From Caldilineaceae bacterium (lineage in GTDB: Bacteria > Chloroflexota > Anaerolineae > Caldilineales > Caldilineaceae): DNA of 64,000 nt. The notes under the pieces are model-generated. The model was not told where the DNA came from and did no database searches. It was given only the letters and a program-made list of their open reading frames with translations. The stretch spans positions 1-64,000 of the forward strand of contig JAJEDI010000034.1 in NCBI GenBank assembly GCA_022821585.1, in the 5' to 3' direction. The stretch's first letter is position 1, and the number at the start of each line of letters is the position of its first letter. The position numbers were made by a program, and so were the translations under genes. This document shows, piece by piece, positions 42,852 to 51,514 of the stretch.

Positions 42852-43649
42852 TTATACGCGCCCTGGGAACTCCTTGCCGCGGATGTGCATGAACGGTGTG
42901 CTGCCCTTACGGGGGGTGCCTTCGACCTGATCGCGGTGGGATTCGTCAACGATGCCGAGGTAGCTGGTTTCGGCGTCGAGGTAGTGGAGGGCGAGACCGC
43001 GGCGGCGGTTGGGGGTGGTGTTGGCCTCGGTACGGTGAAAGTTGAGGCCATGGTGGAACATGCATTGGCCGGCTTTCAGCTCGACGGGGACGGGTTCGGC
43101 CAGATGCGATTGGGCAAGGAACCGGTCTTTGTATTCGCGGGTGATGGGCCCCCACTTGTGGCTGCCGGGGATGACGGTCATGCAGCCGTTGTCGACGGTG
43201 GCGTCGTCGAGGGCGACCCAGCAGCTGACGTGGTTCTGGGGGGCGAACATGGGCCAGGCGACGGAGTCCTGGTGCCAGTCGGTGACTGTGCCGTTGAAGC
43301 GGGGCTTCATCATGAGCTGGTCGGTGTATAGCTTGATATTGGGGCTCAGTAGCTCTTCGATGACGTCGACGATTTCGGACTTTTTGGCGACGGCCTCGAA
43401 GAGGTCGTCGTGGTAGCAGAGGTAGACCATCTTGCGGATCATGTCGATACGGGGTTCGACGGTCTTTTTGCCGTCACGGAACTGCTCTTCAAATTGAATG
43501 TAGTTCGATGGCACGTGGGTGAGACGTCCGGCGGCGATATCTTCGGTGCGCTGGCGCAGGGCCTGGATATCATCGTCGGAGAGGACACGGCCGTAGGGCA
43601 GGTAGCCGTTGTCGTCGAAAAACTGTTTTTGTTCGGCAGTCAGGCTCAT
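42852..43649 (-). CDS. Phytanoyl-CoA dioxygenase-family protein 1
   Basis: 265 residues from the ATG at 43649 (AGGAG upstream). Fe(II)/2-oxoglutarate dioxygenase with the facial triad H126-x-D128 in DWHQDSVAWP and H205 in LNFHRTEAN, and Arg in NRRRG for 2-oxoglutarate. Members hydroxylate varied small molecules. It is closely similar in layout to the gene at 44664, and the two flank a membrane-protein pair. Confidence 0.92.
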   Translation of the reverse strand: MSLTAEQKQFFDDNGYLPYGRVLSDDDIQALRQRTEDIAAGRLTHVPSNYIQFEEQFRDGKKTVEPRIDMIRKMVYLCYHDDLFEAVAKKSEIVDVIEELLSPNIKLYTDQLMMKPRFNGTVTDWHQDSVAWPMFAPQNHVSCWVALDDATVDNGCMTVIPGSHKWGPITREYKDRFLAQSHLAEPVPVELKAGQCMFHHGLNFHRTEANTTPNRRRGLALHYLDAETSYLGIVDESHRDQVEGTPRKGSTPFMHIRGKEFPGRV

Positions 43650-43705
43650 GGTAGGTCTCCTCGAAGTCGAGCGCGGCATGCCACGCTGTCTGGAATACCT
43701 GCAGT

Positions 43706-44122
43706 TCAGCGCCGCAGGAGTTTGTATAGGAGTAACTGTACGCTGAATACGCCTAACAGTCCAAACACGATACTGGGCGCGACCAGGATGAAGCCGCGTT
43801 GAACGGTATAGGTGAAGACGTAGTCGGAGAACAGGAGGTCGAGGGCTGGGATCTGACCGCGCAAGAGCGCCAAGGAGGCAGAGGCCCAAAAGCCGCCAAA
43901 GAGGAGAACGCTCAAGATCGCGGCCAGGGTGAACAGCAGAATCGCTCTGCTTTCTGCCACGGCCAGCAACGCTCCGCATATGGCGGCGACCAGGCTGAGG
44001 GCGAGCATATCGGCCGGCCAAGGTACATAGTCCTGAATGTGAGTAAGAGAGATCAGCCCGACGTAGGCCAAGATTGAGGCGACCGCCAAGACGGCAGCGC
44101 CTTGTCGAATGAGCGACCTCAT
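43706..44122 (-). CDS. Four-TM membrane protein of unknown function
   Basis: 138 residues with four hydrophobic segments (about 7-27, 38-56, 62-84, 107-134). Not similar to the tandem trio at 23-24.6 kb. It overlaps the stop of the LEA-like gene by four bases (ATGA), a sign of translational coupling. No function recognised. Confidence 0.75.
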   Translation of the reverse strand: MRSLIRQGAAVLAVASILAYVGLISLTHIQDYVPWPADMLALSLVAAICGALLAVAESRAILLFTLAAILSVLLFGGFWASASLALLRGQIPALDLLFSDYVFTYTVQRGFILVAPSIVFGLLGVFSVQLLLYKLLRR

Positions 44123-44649
44123 GGCACCGGCTCCTGCAGGGTAGCCTGGAGGCGCAGGAGACGCTCGTCTTGCGAGTGGGGATGGATGAGGCGAAATCCG
44201 GCCTTAACGGACCAGTTCGGCGGCTCAGAATTCTGCTGGGACCCTCCGAGGAAGTTTTCCAAGTCAAAGACGTGCAGGAGGAATTCCATATCCAGACGTT
44301 CGTAAGGGGCCAGGGTCTGTTCGATAGTAGAAGCGCGGGTGTAAAGGGAGCGGTCGACATCGGGAATATCTTCGCGCCAAGTACTGCTACTGCCGCCGAT
44401 ACGGTTTCCGTCCAGATACAGGTCAAAGAAGTAGCTATTCAGTTGGACTGGGAGCTCCGACCGGTTATGGAGCCTGAATCGGACAACGAGTTGCGCAGTA
44501 TCGGAATCGACTCTGCGCACCTCTGTAAGCTCCAGTTCGAGGCCGCGCACAGATTCGAGTGATCCAACATAGTTGGACACGGCCTGCCAAGTGGCGGCCA
44601 GGGCAGTGAGACCGAGGACATAGAGGAGGGTACGGGCAACACGCGGCAA
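44119..44649 (-). CDS. Membrane-anchored LEA/WHy-like protein
   Basis: 176 residues: an N-terminal membrane anchor (about 7-24, LLYVLGLTALAATWQAV) and a beta-rich domain. LELELTEVRRVDSDTAQL and VRFRLHNRSELPVQLNSYFF match the late-embryogenesis-abundant type 2/WHy fold, which sits outside the membrane in bacteria. Translationally coupled to the next 4-TM gene. The exact role is unknown; a structural or stress-protective function is suspected. Confidence 0.65.
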   Translation of the reverse strand: MPRVARTLLYVLGLTALAATWQAVSNYVGSLESVRGLELELTEVRRVDSDTAQLVVRFRLHNRSELPVQLNSYFFDLYLDGNRIGGSSSTWREDIPDVDRSLYTRASTIEQTLAPYERLDMEFLLHVFDLENFLGGSQQNSEPPNWSVKAGFRLIHPHSQDERLLRLQATLQEPVP

Positions 44650-44663
44650 GGCTGTAGGTTTAA

Positions 44664-45440
44664 TCAGACAAATCCTGCGTAGGATTTGCCCCGCACCGAG
44701 ATATAGTCAACATGGACCTCTTCATCTGTACTCAGGTCTCTTGTTTTTGCCATCATATAGTGCAGGGCCCAAGCCCGGCGCCTGTTGGCGGAGGTGTTGG
44801 GGCTGGAATAGTGCAGGTTGAGGCTGTGGAAGAGGAGGCAGCCGCCAGCGGGGATGGGGACCGGGACTTCGCGGGCCTTCATTTCCTCGGTCAGCAGTTG
44901 CGGGAGGTGTCTGAGATGGAGCAAGCCATAGTGATGGCTGCCGGGAAGGCAGCGGATGCAGCCGTTCTCAAGGGTGGCGTCATCGAGCGCGATCCAGCAG
45001 GTGATCTGGTTCTGGGGAATGAGGAATGGCCAGGAGGCTGAGTCCTGGTGATATTCTTTGACTGATCCATGTCCGGGCGGCTTCATGAATATCTGATCGC
45101 CCAGTAGTTTTACGTCGGGTTCATCGAAGAGTTCGGAGATCAGGTCGACGAGCTTCGGTTTTCTGGCGACGGCGAGAAAGGTCTCATGGATGGAGGCGGG
45201 GAAGTTGATTTTGCGCAGTTCATCGAGCGCGCTATCGGCCTGCACTTCGCCGCGCGCGACGACCATTTCTTTTTCCAGGACCGGAATTCCTTTGATGTCG
45301 GCAGCCACTTCGACGCGCCCAAAAGCGATGTCCTCGGTCAACTGCTGGAGTTGTGTCAGTTCCTCTGGGTCGAGCAGGGTGGGGAAAGGCAAGAAGCCTT
45401 CCCGCCAGAAGGTTGCTCTTTGCTCCGGCGTAAGTATCAT
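44664..45440 (-). CDS. Phytanoyl-CoA dioxygenase-family protein 2
   Basis: 258 residues from the ATG at 45440, chosen because GGAG precedes it by six bases and MILTPEQRATFWREGFLPFP then aligns with the start of paralogue 1; a start four codons earlier is possible. Fe ligands HxD in EYHQDSASWP and the distal His in LNLHYSSPNTSANRRR. It lies 14 nt upstream of the LEA-like gene, so the two are likely co-transcribed. Confidence 0.92.
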   Translation of the reverse strand: MILTPEQRATFWREGFLPFPTLLDPEELTQLQQLTEDIAFGRVEVAADIKGIPVLEKEMVVARGEVQADSALDELRKINFPASIHETFLAVARKPKLVDLISELFDEPDVKLLGDQIFMKPPGHGSVKEYHQDSASWPFLIPQNQITCWIALDDATLENGCIRCLPGSHHYGLLHLRHLPQLLTEEMKAREVPVPIPAGGCLLFHSLNLHYSSPNTSANRRRAWALHYMMAKTRDLSTDEEVHVDYISVRGKSYAGFV

Positions 45441-45490
45441 TTTTTTCTCCATCAGACCTGAGATTTAAAGGAGAAGGGCACCAGACGACC

Positions 45491-46417
45491 TCAGTCCAAG
45501 CTCATGCGGGGGTCGAGGGCGTCGCGGAGGCCGTCGCCGATGAAGTTGATGGCCAGCACGCAGATGGTGATCATCAGGCCGGGCGGGACCCAGAACCAGA
45601 GCATGTTCTCGATAATCTGGACATTTCGGGCCTCGTTTAGCATGTTGCCCCAGCTGGGGGTCGGCACCTGCACGCCGAGGCCGAGAAAACTGAGGCCGGC
45701 CTCGGTGAGGATGGCGCCGGCGATGCCAAAGCTGGCGGCAACGGTGATTGGCGCCACGACATTGGGCAGGATGTGACGAATAATGATCCATTTCTCCTCG
45801 ACGCCTACGGCTTGGGCGGCCATGACATAGTCGGTTTCACGAATGGAAAGAATCAGGCTGCGCACAAGGCGGCAGACCCCTGTCCAGCCGATCAGACCGA
45901 TAGCGAGCATAGAGTTAAAGATGCCAGGACCAATGAAAGAAACGATCGTGATCAGGATGATGAGGGTGGGGAAGGCCATGACCGTGTCGGTGATCCGCAT
46001 GATCAGGGAATCAACGCGGCCGCCGTAGTACCCCGATACGCTGCCTAGAATCGTGCCGATAGTGACAAGGAGGGCGACGGCGACGATACCCACCGACATC
46101 GAGACGCGACCGCCATAGACCACGCGGCTCCAGACGTCGCGCCCGGTGAGATCGGTGCCCAGCAGATGGCCTTCCTCGCCTGGAGCGAGGCCGATCTCTC
46201 TGATTTCGATCTTGTGGGGATGAATGGGTGCGACAACTGGAGCAAGGGGGAAGGCAACGATAATGAGGACGAACATCAGGATGGCGCTGGCCAGAGCAAG
46301 TTTGTGACGGCGGAAACGGCGCCAGGCGCGGCGCCGCTGCGCGGCTGCACCGCCCTCGCCGGCCTGGAGAGCGTCGGATATTTCCTGGAGTCCTTCGGGT
46401 TTTGATTCAGCAGTCAT
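45491..46417 (-). CDS. ABC peptide-type permease, DppC/OppC-like
   Basis: 308 residues with an N-terminal extension of about 38 residues, then five to six membrane helices. The inner-membrane EAA loop is EEKWIIIRHILPNVVAPITV, and LGTDLTGRDVWSRVVYGGRV is the typical periplasmic entry loop of DppC-type permeases. Transports di/oligopeptides or similar solutes with the DppB-like partner, 86 nt upstream. 50 nt downstream is the second phytanoyl-CoA dioxygenase. Confidence 0.93.
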   Translation of the reverse strand: MTAESKPEGLQEISDALQAGEGGAAAQRRRAWRRFRRHKLALASAILMFVLIIVAFPLAPVVAPIHPHKIEIREIGLAPGEEGHLLGTDLTGRDVWSRVVYGGRVSMSVGIVAVALLVTIGTILGSVSGYYGGRVDSLIMRITDTVMAFPTLIILITIVSFIGPGIFNSMLAIGLIGWTGVCRLVRSLILSIRETDYVMAAQAVGVEEKWIIIRHILPNVVAPITVAASFGIAGAILTEAGLSFLGLGVQVPTPSWGNMLNEARNVQIIENMLWFWVPPGLMITICVLAINFIGDGLRDALDPRMSLD

Positions 46418-46503
46418 GGCACAGTCTGGCTCGCATTAGCGGAACAGTTCCGTTGGCAGGTGCCTGACAGTTGGAGCCGACCCCGGCCAAGAGAATGGAA
46501 TTG

Positions 46504-47487
46504 CTACTCGTAGCGAATTCGGGGGTCAATGGCCCCGTAGGTCAAGTCTGTAATGAGGTTGCTAAAGACGATGACAAAAGCGGAGACTAGAGTCATACCC
46601 ATGATGAGGGGATAGTCGCGCGTGGCAACCCCGTCCAGATAGAGAATGCCCATTCCGGGCCAGTTGAACATGGTCTCGATGATGATAGTGCCGCCGAAAA
46701 GGCTGGGTAGTCGCAGACCGATGATGGTGATCACCGGCAGGAGGGCGTTGCGTAGGATATGGCGAAAGATCACCACTTTTTCGCTCAGCCCTTTGCTGCG
46801 GGCGACAGTGATATAGTCGAGCCTCACTACCTCCAGTACACTGGAACGAGTGTAGCGCATTATGCCGGCGGTAGTCTCCAGGCCCAACACGGTCGCCGGC
46901 AGGGCCAGATAGCGCAAGCGATCCAGCATCGTTCCCCAGAGGCCGAAATCTCTGCCGATGGTGGAATAGCCACTAGTCGGCAACCAACCCAATTTCAATG
47001 AGATCAGATAGATGACGCCCATGGCTGCAAAAAAGCCTGGAATGGAGATGGCGATGAAAGTCAGAAAAGTGAGCGCGTAGTCGGGCGTAGAGTACTGATT
47101 CAAGGCCGAGAAGATGCCCAAGGGGATACCGAGGATAACAGAAATCGCCATGGCCGCGGCCATAAGACGCAAGGTTGCGGGCAGACGCCGCGCGACCTCA
47201 TCAGCGACCGGGATTTTGCTGCGGATGCGCACGCCCAGATTGCCTCTGAGGAGGCCGCCCATCCAACTGAAATAGCGAATGTGCGCCGGTCGGTCCAACC
47301 CGTACTTTTTGCGCAACGCTTCTGCGTTAGAGCCTTCATCTCCTCCGACACCCGATTCCGGGTTCATGAGGATCATGGCTGCCACTGCGTCGCCCGGGGC
47401 CAGTTCGGTGAAGGAAAAGGTGATGATGGTAATGCCGAAAAGCACGGGCAGCATCTGGACGATGCGGCGAAGGATGTAGCGGTTCAT
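46504..47487 (-). CDS. ABC peptide-type permease, DppB/OppB-like
   Basis: 327 residues. Starts MNRYILRRIVQMLPVLFGIT with the first membrane helix, typical of DppB, and has the EAA loop ARSKGLSEKVVIFRHILRNA. Pairs with the DppC-like gene. A remnant of the first 15 codons of a second copy lies downstream of the neighbouring binding-protein gene, marking a duplication. Confidence 0.93.
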   Translation of the reverse strand: MNRYILRRIVQMLPVLFGITIITFSFTELAPGDAVAAMILMNPESGVGGDEGSNAEALRKKYGLDRPAHIRYFSWMGGLLRGNLGVRIRSKIPVADEVARRLPATLRLMAAAMAISVILGIPLGIFSALNQYSTPDYALTFLTFIAISIPGFFAAMGVIYLISLKLGWLPTSGYSTIGRDFGLWGTMLDRLRYLALPATVLGLETTAGIMRYTRSSVLEVVRLDYITVARSKGLSEKVVIFRHILRNALLPVITIIGLRLPSLFGGTIIIETMFNWPGMGILYLDGVATRDYPLIMGMTLVSAFVIVFSNLITDLTYGAIDPRIRYE

Positions 47488-47505
47488 GGTAAGACCCAGG
47501 AGTGA

Positions 47506-47550
47506 GAGGGGAGGAGTGAGGAGAGAGAAACTGCTCTCACTCCTCCCCTC
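47506..47550 (-). promoter_or_regulatory. 15-bp intercistronic hairpin between binding protein and permease
   Basis: GAGGGGAGGAGTGAG at 47506-47520 pairs perfectly with CTCACTCCTCCCCTC at 47536-47550. In the minus-strand mRNA it falls between the stop of the binding-protein gene and the start of dppB. A strong stem here may cap or stabilise the upstream message, so more binding protein is made than permease, as known for other ABC operons. It has no T-run, so a factor-independent terminator is less likely. Confidence 0.6.
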
Positions 47551-47575
47551 CTCATATCTCTAGCTTTGCTGTTGG

Positions 47576-49297
47576 TTACTCTCCGGCCAGGTACCAGTTC
47601 ACCGGGTAGCGCTCGGCAAACGGTTCGTCCAGCTGGCGATAGATGTTGTTGCAGACGTCGGCGCTGAAAGCGGAATACCGTCTGGGCCAGAAGATAGGAA
47701 TCTCGCCGGCCTCTTCGGTGATGATTTCCGTGGCCCGGTGCAGCATCTCCTTCCGTTTTTGCGGATCGGGTTCGGACATGGCGTCCTCGGACAACTGGTC
47801 GAATTCTTCGTTACAGTAGTGGCCTGCGTTGCGGCCAGCCGGCCAGCCGCGATCACAGCCCAGTGAGAGCCGCAACTGATCGGGGTTGAACCAGCCACAG
47901 CAGGCATAGGCCAAGTGGAAATCGTCGTTCTCCAAGACGCGATCGACCCAGGCAGGACCATCCAGGTAGATGAGTTCCACCTGTATACCGACATCGTTCC
48001 AATACTGCTGAATGGCGGCGTGGATGCGCTTACTCTGATCATCCTGGTAGTAGGTGATGAAGTCCACCACCTGGTCGGAATCCCAGCCGGCTTCCTCCAA
48101 CAGGGCGCGGGCCTTGTCGGGGTCGTAGGGGTAGGTGGCGATGTTGGGGCTGACGAAGTCGGGGTTGGTGAGCCTGAGGTGGAGCACTTCAGCCAGATCG
48201 CCGTAATAGGCTTCGGCCATGGCTTCGCGGTCAAGCGAATAGAGGAGCGCCTGCCGTATACGCACGTCCTGCCATAGGGACCTGTTCTGGTTAGGAAAGA
48301 CTGTCAGACCGCCGGCGATCTTATCACCGAGCAGGACGATACTGGGGTCGTCCTTGTAGCGTTCATATTCGGTTGCGGTCACGCGGCCGGCCATGTGGAT
48401 TTCACCGTTTTCGAGCGCGGCATAAGCGGTTGCGCCGCGCAGGCCGATGCGGAAGATGATCTGATCCAGGTAGGGACGGCCGGCGTAGTAGTCTTCATTG
48501 GCTTCGAGAATGTAGTACTGGTCGGGCACGAATTCACCCATGGTGAAGGGGCCGGAGCCGACGGGATTGCGAACGGCATATTCGGTATCGCCCAGGTCGA
48601 TAAAGGCGGTGCCTTCAAGCAGGTGCTTCGGCCAGATATTGAAGGAGGCCATATTGAGAAGGACGCTGCCGCGCGGCGCAACAAGGTTCAACTCAACGGT
48701 ATAGTCGTCAAGCACCTTGATGCCGGTTATTTCATCGGCCTCGCCGGCTTCGAATTCAGCGGCGCCGACCAGCTGATCGAGGCCGGAGGTACGGCCGTGG
48801 GAGGCGCCGGTATCGGGATGGAAGAACATCTCCAACGAGAATTTGACGTCTTCAGCGGTCAGCGGCTCACCGTCATGGAAGCGCACGTCATCGCGCAGGT
48901 TAAAGGTATAGGTGAGTCCGTCAGTGGAGACGTCCCAGCTTGTGGCCAGGTCCGGATGGACGGAGACGGCATCGGTGTCGCGGTCGATCAACTGGCTGAA
49001 TAGATAGTCATCACGGGCGGTGAAGACGAACCAGTTGCTGCCCGTCATGGCGCCGGCGCCGCCGGCCACCACCACTTCGCCACCGTACTTGGGCGGTGAA
49101 TCGGTGCAGATATGCATATGGTCGCTATCCAGGTCTGCCTCATCGTACCAAGGCTCAACAGGCTCTGCAGGCTCTGCCGCTGTTTCCTCCTGCATCGCGG
49201 CCGATTCAGTCGCGACGGGCGCGACGCAGGCTGCGACCATCCAGACCAACAGGATCAGGAAAACGACGAATCCCACGTACTTCCTCGCAGTCGACAT
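47576..49297 (-). CDS. ABC peptide/solute-binding lipoprotein (family 5), copy 1
   Basis: 573 residues from the ATG at 49297 (AGGGGG about 10 nt upstream; the ATG three codons earlier is too close to it). The lipobox VAAC in LVWMVAACVAP marks a lipoprotein. SBP_bac_5 motifs: RDDVRFHDGEPLTAEDVKFS and the C-terminal EAGEIPIFWPRR block. An acidic linker rich in Glu and Pro follows the anchor. Very similar to the next gene upstream at 49787, with which it arose by duplication. It delivers solute to the permease genes 88 nt downstream. No OppD/OppF ATPase gene is nearby. Confidence 0.93.
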   Translation of the reverse strand: MSTARKYVGFVVFLILLVWMVAACVAPVATESAAMQEETAAEPAEPVEPWYDEADLDSDHMHICTDSPPKYGGEVVVAGGAGAMTGSNWFVFTARDDYLFSQLIDRDTDAVSVHPDLATSWDVSTDGLTYTFNLRDDVRFHDGEPLTAEDVKFSLEMFFHPDTGASHGRTSGLDQLVGAAEFEAGEADEITGIKVLDDYTVELNLVAPRGSVLLNMASFNIWPKHLLEGTAFIDLGDTEYAVRNPVGSGPFTMGEFVPDQYYILEANEDYYAGRPYLDQIIFRIGLRGATAYAALENGEIHMAGRVTATEYERYKDDPSIVLLGDKIAGGLTVFPNQNRSLWQDVRIRQALLYSLDREAMAEAYYGDLAEVLHLRLTNPDFVSPNIATYPYDPDKARALLEEAGWDSDQVVDFITYYQDDQSKRIHAAIQQYWNDVGIQVELIYLDGPAWVDRVLENDDFHLAYACCGWFNPDQLRLSLGCDRGWPAGRNAGHYCNEEFDQLSEDAMSEPDPQKRKEMLHRATEIITEEAGEIPIFWPRRYSAFSADVCNNIYRQLDEPFAERYPVNWYLAGE

Positions 49298-49613
49298 TAG
49301 TTTCATTCCCCCTAGTCTTTGATGCGATGGGCCCGATAGGCTGGACGCGAGCCGGGTGCGTGAATCCAAACACGTCAACAGTAGGCGCTTTAGCAGGGCT
49401 TGCTACTGCGGCCGATAGAGATGGGCAGTTGCCTTCGGGAGAGTCGCTCCCGGGCGTCCCGGTCTAACGACGCCGAAGCCCGAATCGACATTACAAGGAC
49501 AAATCGCGATGGCTGGAAAGTCTAAGCGCCGTGTTTGCCGTCGAGGCAAGAATGGAATGATACGTGCGGGATAGAAGCCTAACAAACACAATCGCTACCA
49601 TTGAGTACAGTAT

Positions 49614-49700
49614 CTATCCCACACTCAGATTGCGCCATATCCGTTCAAAGTGCGGGACGGGCAGCATCTTGCCAATACGGCGAAGGATGCAGCGGTTCAT
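49614..49700 (-). pseudogene. Remnant of a DppB-like permease 5' end
   Basis: Reading minus from the ATG at 49700 gives MNRCILRRIGKMLPV then unrelated residues and a stop at 49614. It matches MNRYILRRIVQMLPV at the start of the permease at 46504 over about 15 codons, and the preceding AGACCCAGGAGTGAG also matches. It lies after the second binding protein exactly as dppB lies after the first, with a hairpin between. This is a duplication scar. Confidence 0.75.
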
Positions 49701-49723
49701 GGGCAGACCCAGGAGTGAGTTGA

Positions 49724-49765
49724 GAGGAGTGAGAAGCGAGGAACACCTCTCACTTCTCACTCCTC
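49724..49765 (-). promoter_or_regulatory. 13-bp intercistronic hairpin after binding-protein copy 2
   Basis: GAGGAGTGAGAAG at 49724-49736 pairs with CTTCTCACTCCTC at 49753-49765, with an extra GAGG/CCTC pairing inside. It sits between copy 2 of the binding protein and the dppB remnant, mirroring the hairpin at 47506-47550. It probably ends or stabilises the copy 2 message. Confidence 0.6.
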
Positions 49766-49786
49766 ATTTCTCAGTCCTCGCGGTAT

Positions 49787-51514
49787 TTATTCTCCGGCCA
49801 GATACCAGTTCGCCGGATAGCGGTCGGCAAACGGTTCGTCCAGCTGGCGATTGATGTTGTTGCACACTTTGGCGCTGTAGGCAGAGAATCTTGTCGGCCA
49901 GAACACGGGGATCTCACCCGCCTCGGCTGTAATGATCTCTGTCGCCCTGTACAGCATCTCTTTGCGCTTCACCGGATCGGGTTCAGACATGGCGGCTTCG
50001 GACAACTGGTCGAACTCTTCGTTGCAGTAGTGGCCTACGTTGCGGCCTGCGGGCCAGCTACGGTCGCAGCCGAGGGAAAGGCGCAACTGATCCGGGTTGA
50101 ACCAGCCGCAGCATCCGTAAGACAGATCAAATTCATCGTTGTCGTAGACGCGTGCGACCCAAGAGGGACCATCCAGATATACAAGGTCAACCTTGATGCC
50201 GACATCGTTCCAATACTGCTGCATGGCGGCATGGATGCGCTTGTTCTGGTCATCCTGATAGTAGGTGACGAAACTCACCTCTTGTTCAGTATCCCAGCCA
50301 GCCTCTTCGAGCAAAGCACGGGCTTTGTCGGGGTCGTAATCGTACTTTGTGATATTGGGGCTGACGAATTCGGGATTGGTCAGCCGCAGATGCAGTACCT
50401 CAGCCAAGTCGCCGTAATAGGCTTCGGCCATGGCTTCGCGATCGAGTGCGTACAGGAGGGCCTGGCGCACGCGTGCGTCCTGCCACCGCGGCCGGTTGTG
50501 GTTGGCCCAGACTGTCATACCGCCGCCGAGCTGACCGCCAAGCAGGACGATATTAGGGTCGTCCTTGTAGCGCTCGTATTCGACTGCGGTGACGCGGCCG
50601 GCCATATGAATTTCACCGTTCTCGAGGGCGGCGAAGGCGGTGGCGCCGGACAGGCCGATGCGGAAGATGATGCGATCCAGATAGGGACGACCGGCGTAGT
50701 AGTCCTCGTTGGCATTCAGTATGTAGAACTGATCCGGCTCGAATTCACCCATGGTGAAGGGACCGGAACCGACCGGGTTGCGGACGGCATATTCGGTCTC
50801 GCCCAGATCGGCGAAGGGGATGCCTTCGAGCAAATGCTTGGGCCAGATGTTGAAAGAGGCCATGTTGGCGAGGACGCTGCTGCGCGGCGCGACGAGGTTC
50901 AACTCCACGGTAAAGTCGTCAAGCACCTTGATGCCGGAAATGTTGTCGGCTTCGCCACTTTCGAATTCGGCGGCGCCGACCAGCATATCCAGACCCGATG
51001 TGCGGCCATGGGAAGCGCCGGTGTCAGGATGGAAGAACATTTCCAACGTGAATTTGATATCCTCTGCGGTCAGGGGCTCGCCATCGTGGAAGCGGACATC
51101 ATCGCGCAAGTGGAATGTATAGGTGAGGCCGTCTGCGGAGATGTCCCAGCTTGTCGCCACGTCGGGATTGATGGTGACAGCATCGGTGCTGCGGTCAACC
51201 AGATGGCTGAAGAGGTAATCATCGCGGGGGGCGAAAACGAACCAGTTGCCTCCCGTCATTGCGCCGGCGGCGCCAGCATTAACAACCTCACCGCCGTACT
51301 TGGGCGGTGAGTCGGTGCAGACATGAATATGGTCGCTGTCGACGTCGGCCTCATCGTACCACGGTTCTGTGGGTTCTGCGGCCATTTCTTCCTTCATCTC
51401 CTCCTCTTCCATCTCGGCCGCCTCGGGTGCGGCCGGCGCGGCGCAGGCTGCGAGCAGCCCGAGCAGCAGGATGAGGAATACTGTAAGTCCAACAGACTTT
51501 CTTGTGATCGTCAT
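49787..51514 (-). CDS. ABC peptide/solute-binding lipoprotein (family 5), copy 2
   Basis: 575 residues from the ATG at 51514 (AAGGAGAG about 9 nt upstream). Lipobox LAAC in LLLGLLAACAAP. Its Glu-rich linker after the anchor is longer in acidic residues than copy 1. The ligand-binding domain is roughly 80 percent identical to copy 1 by eye (RDDVRFHDGEPLTAEDIKFT, ARVRQALLYALDREAMAEAY). The first gene of the transport run; 489 bases separate it from copy 1. Likely same solute class, with small shifts in specificity. Confidence 0.93.
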   Translation of the reverse strand: MTITRKSVGLTVFLILLLGLLAACAAPAAPEAAEMEEEEMKEEMAAEPTEPWYDEADVDSDHIHVCTDSPPKYGGEVVNAGAAGAMTGGNWFVFAPRDDYLFSHLVDRSTDAVTINPDVATSWDISADGLTYTFHLRDDVRFHDGEPLTAEDIKFTLEMFFHPDTGASHGRTSGLDMLVGAAEFESGEADNISGIKVLDDFTVELNLVAPRSSVLANMASFNIWPKHLLEGIPFADLGETEYAVRNPVGSGPFTMGEFEPDQFYILNANEDYYAGRPYLDRIIFRIGLSGATAFAALENGEIHMAGRVTAVEYERYKDDPNIVLLGGQLGGGMTVWANHNRPRWQDARVRQALLYALDREAMAEAYYGDLAEVLHLRLTNPEFVSPNITKYDYDPDKARALLEEAGWDTEQEVSFVTYYQDDQNKRIHAAMQQYWNDVGIKVDLVYLDGPSWVARVYDNDEFDLSYGCCGWFNPDQLRLSLGCDRSWPAGRNVGHYCNEEFDQLSEAAMSEPDPVKRKEMLYRATEIITAEAGEIPVFWPTRFSAYSAKVCNNINRQLDEPFADRYPANWYLAGE

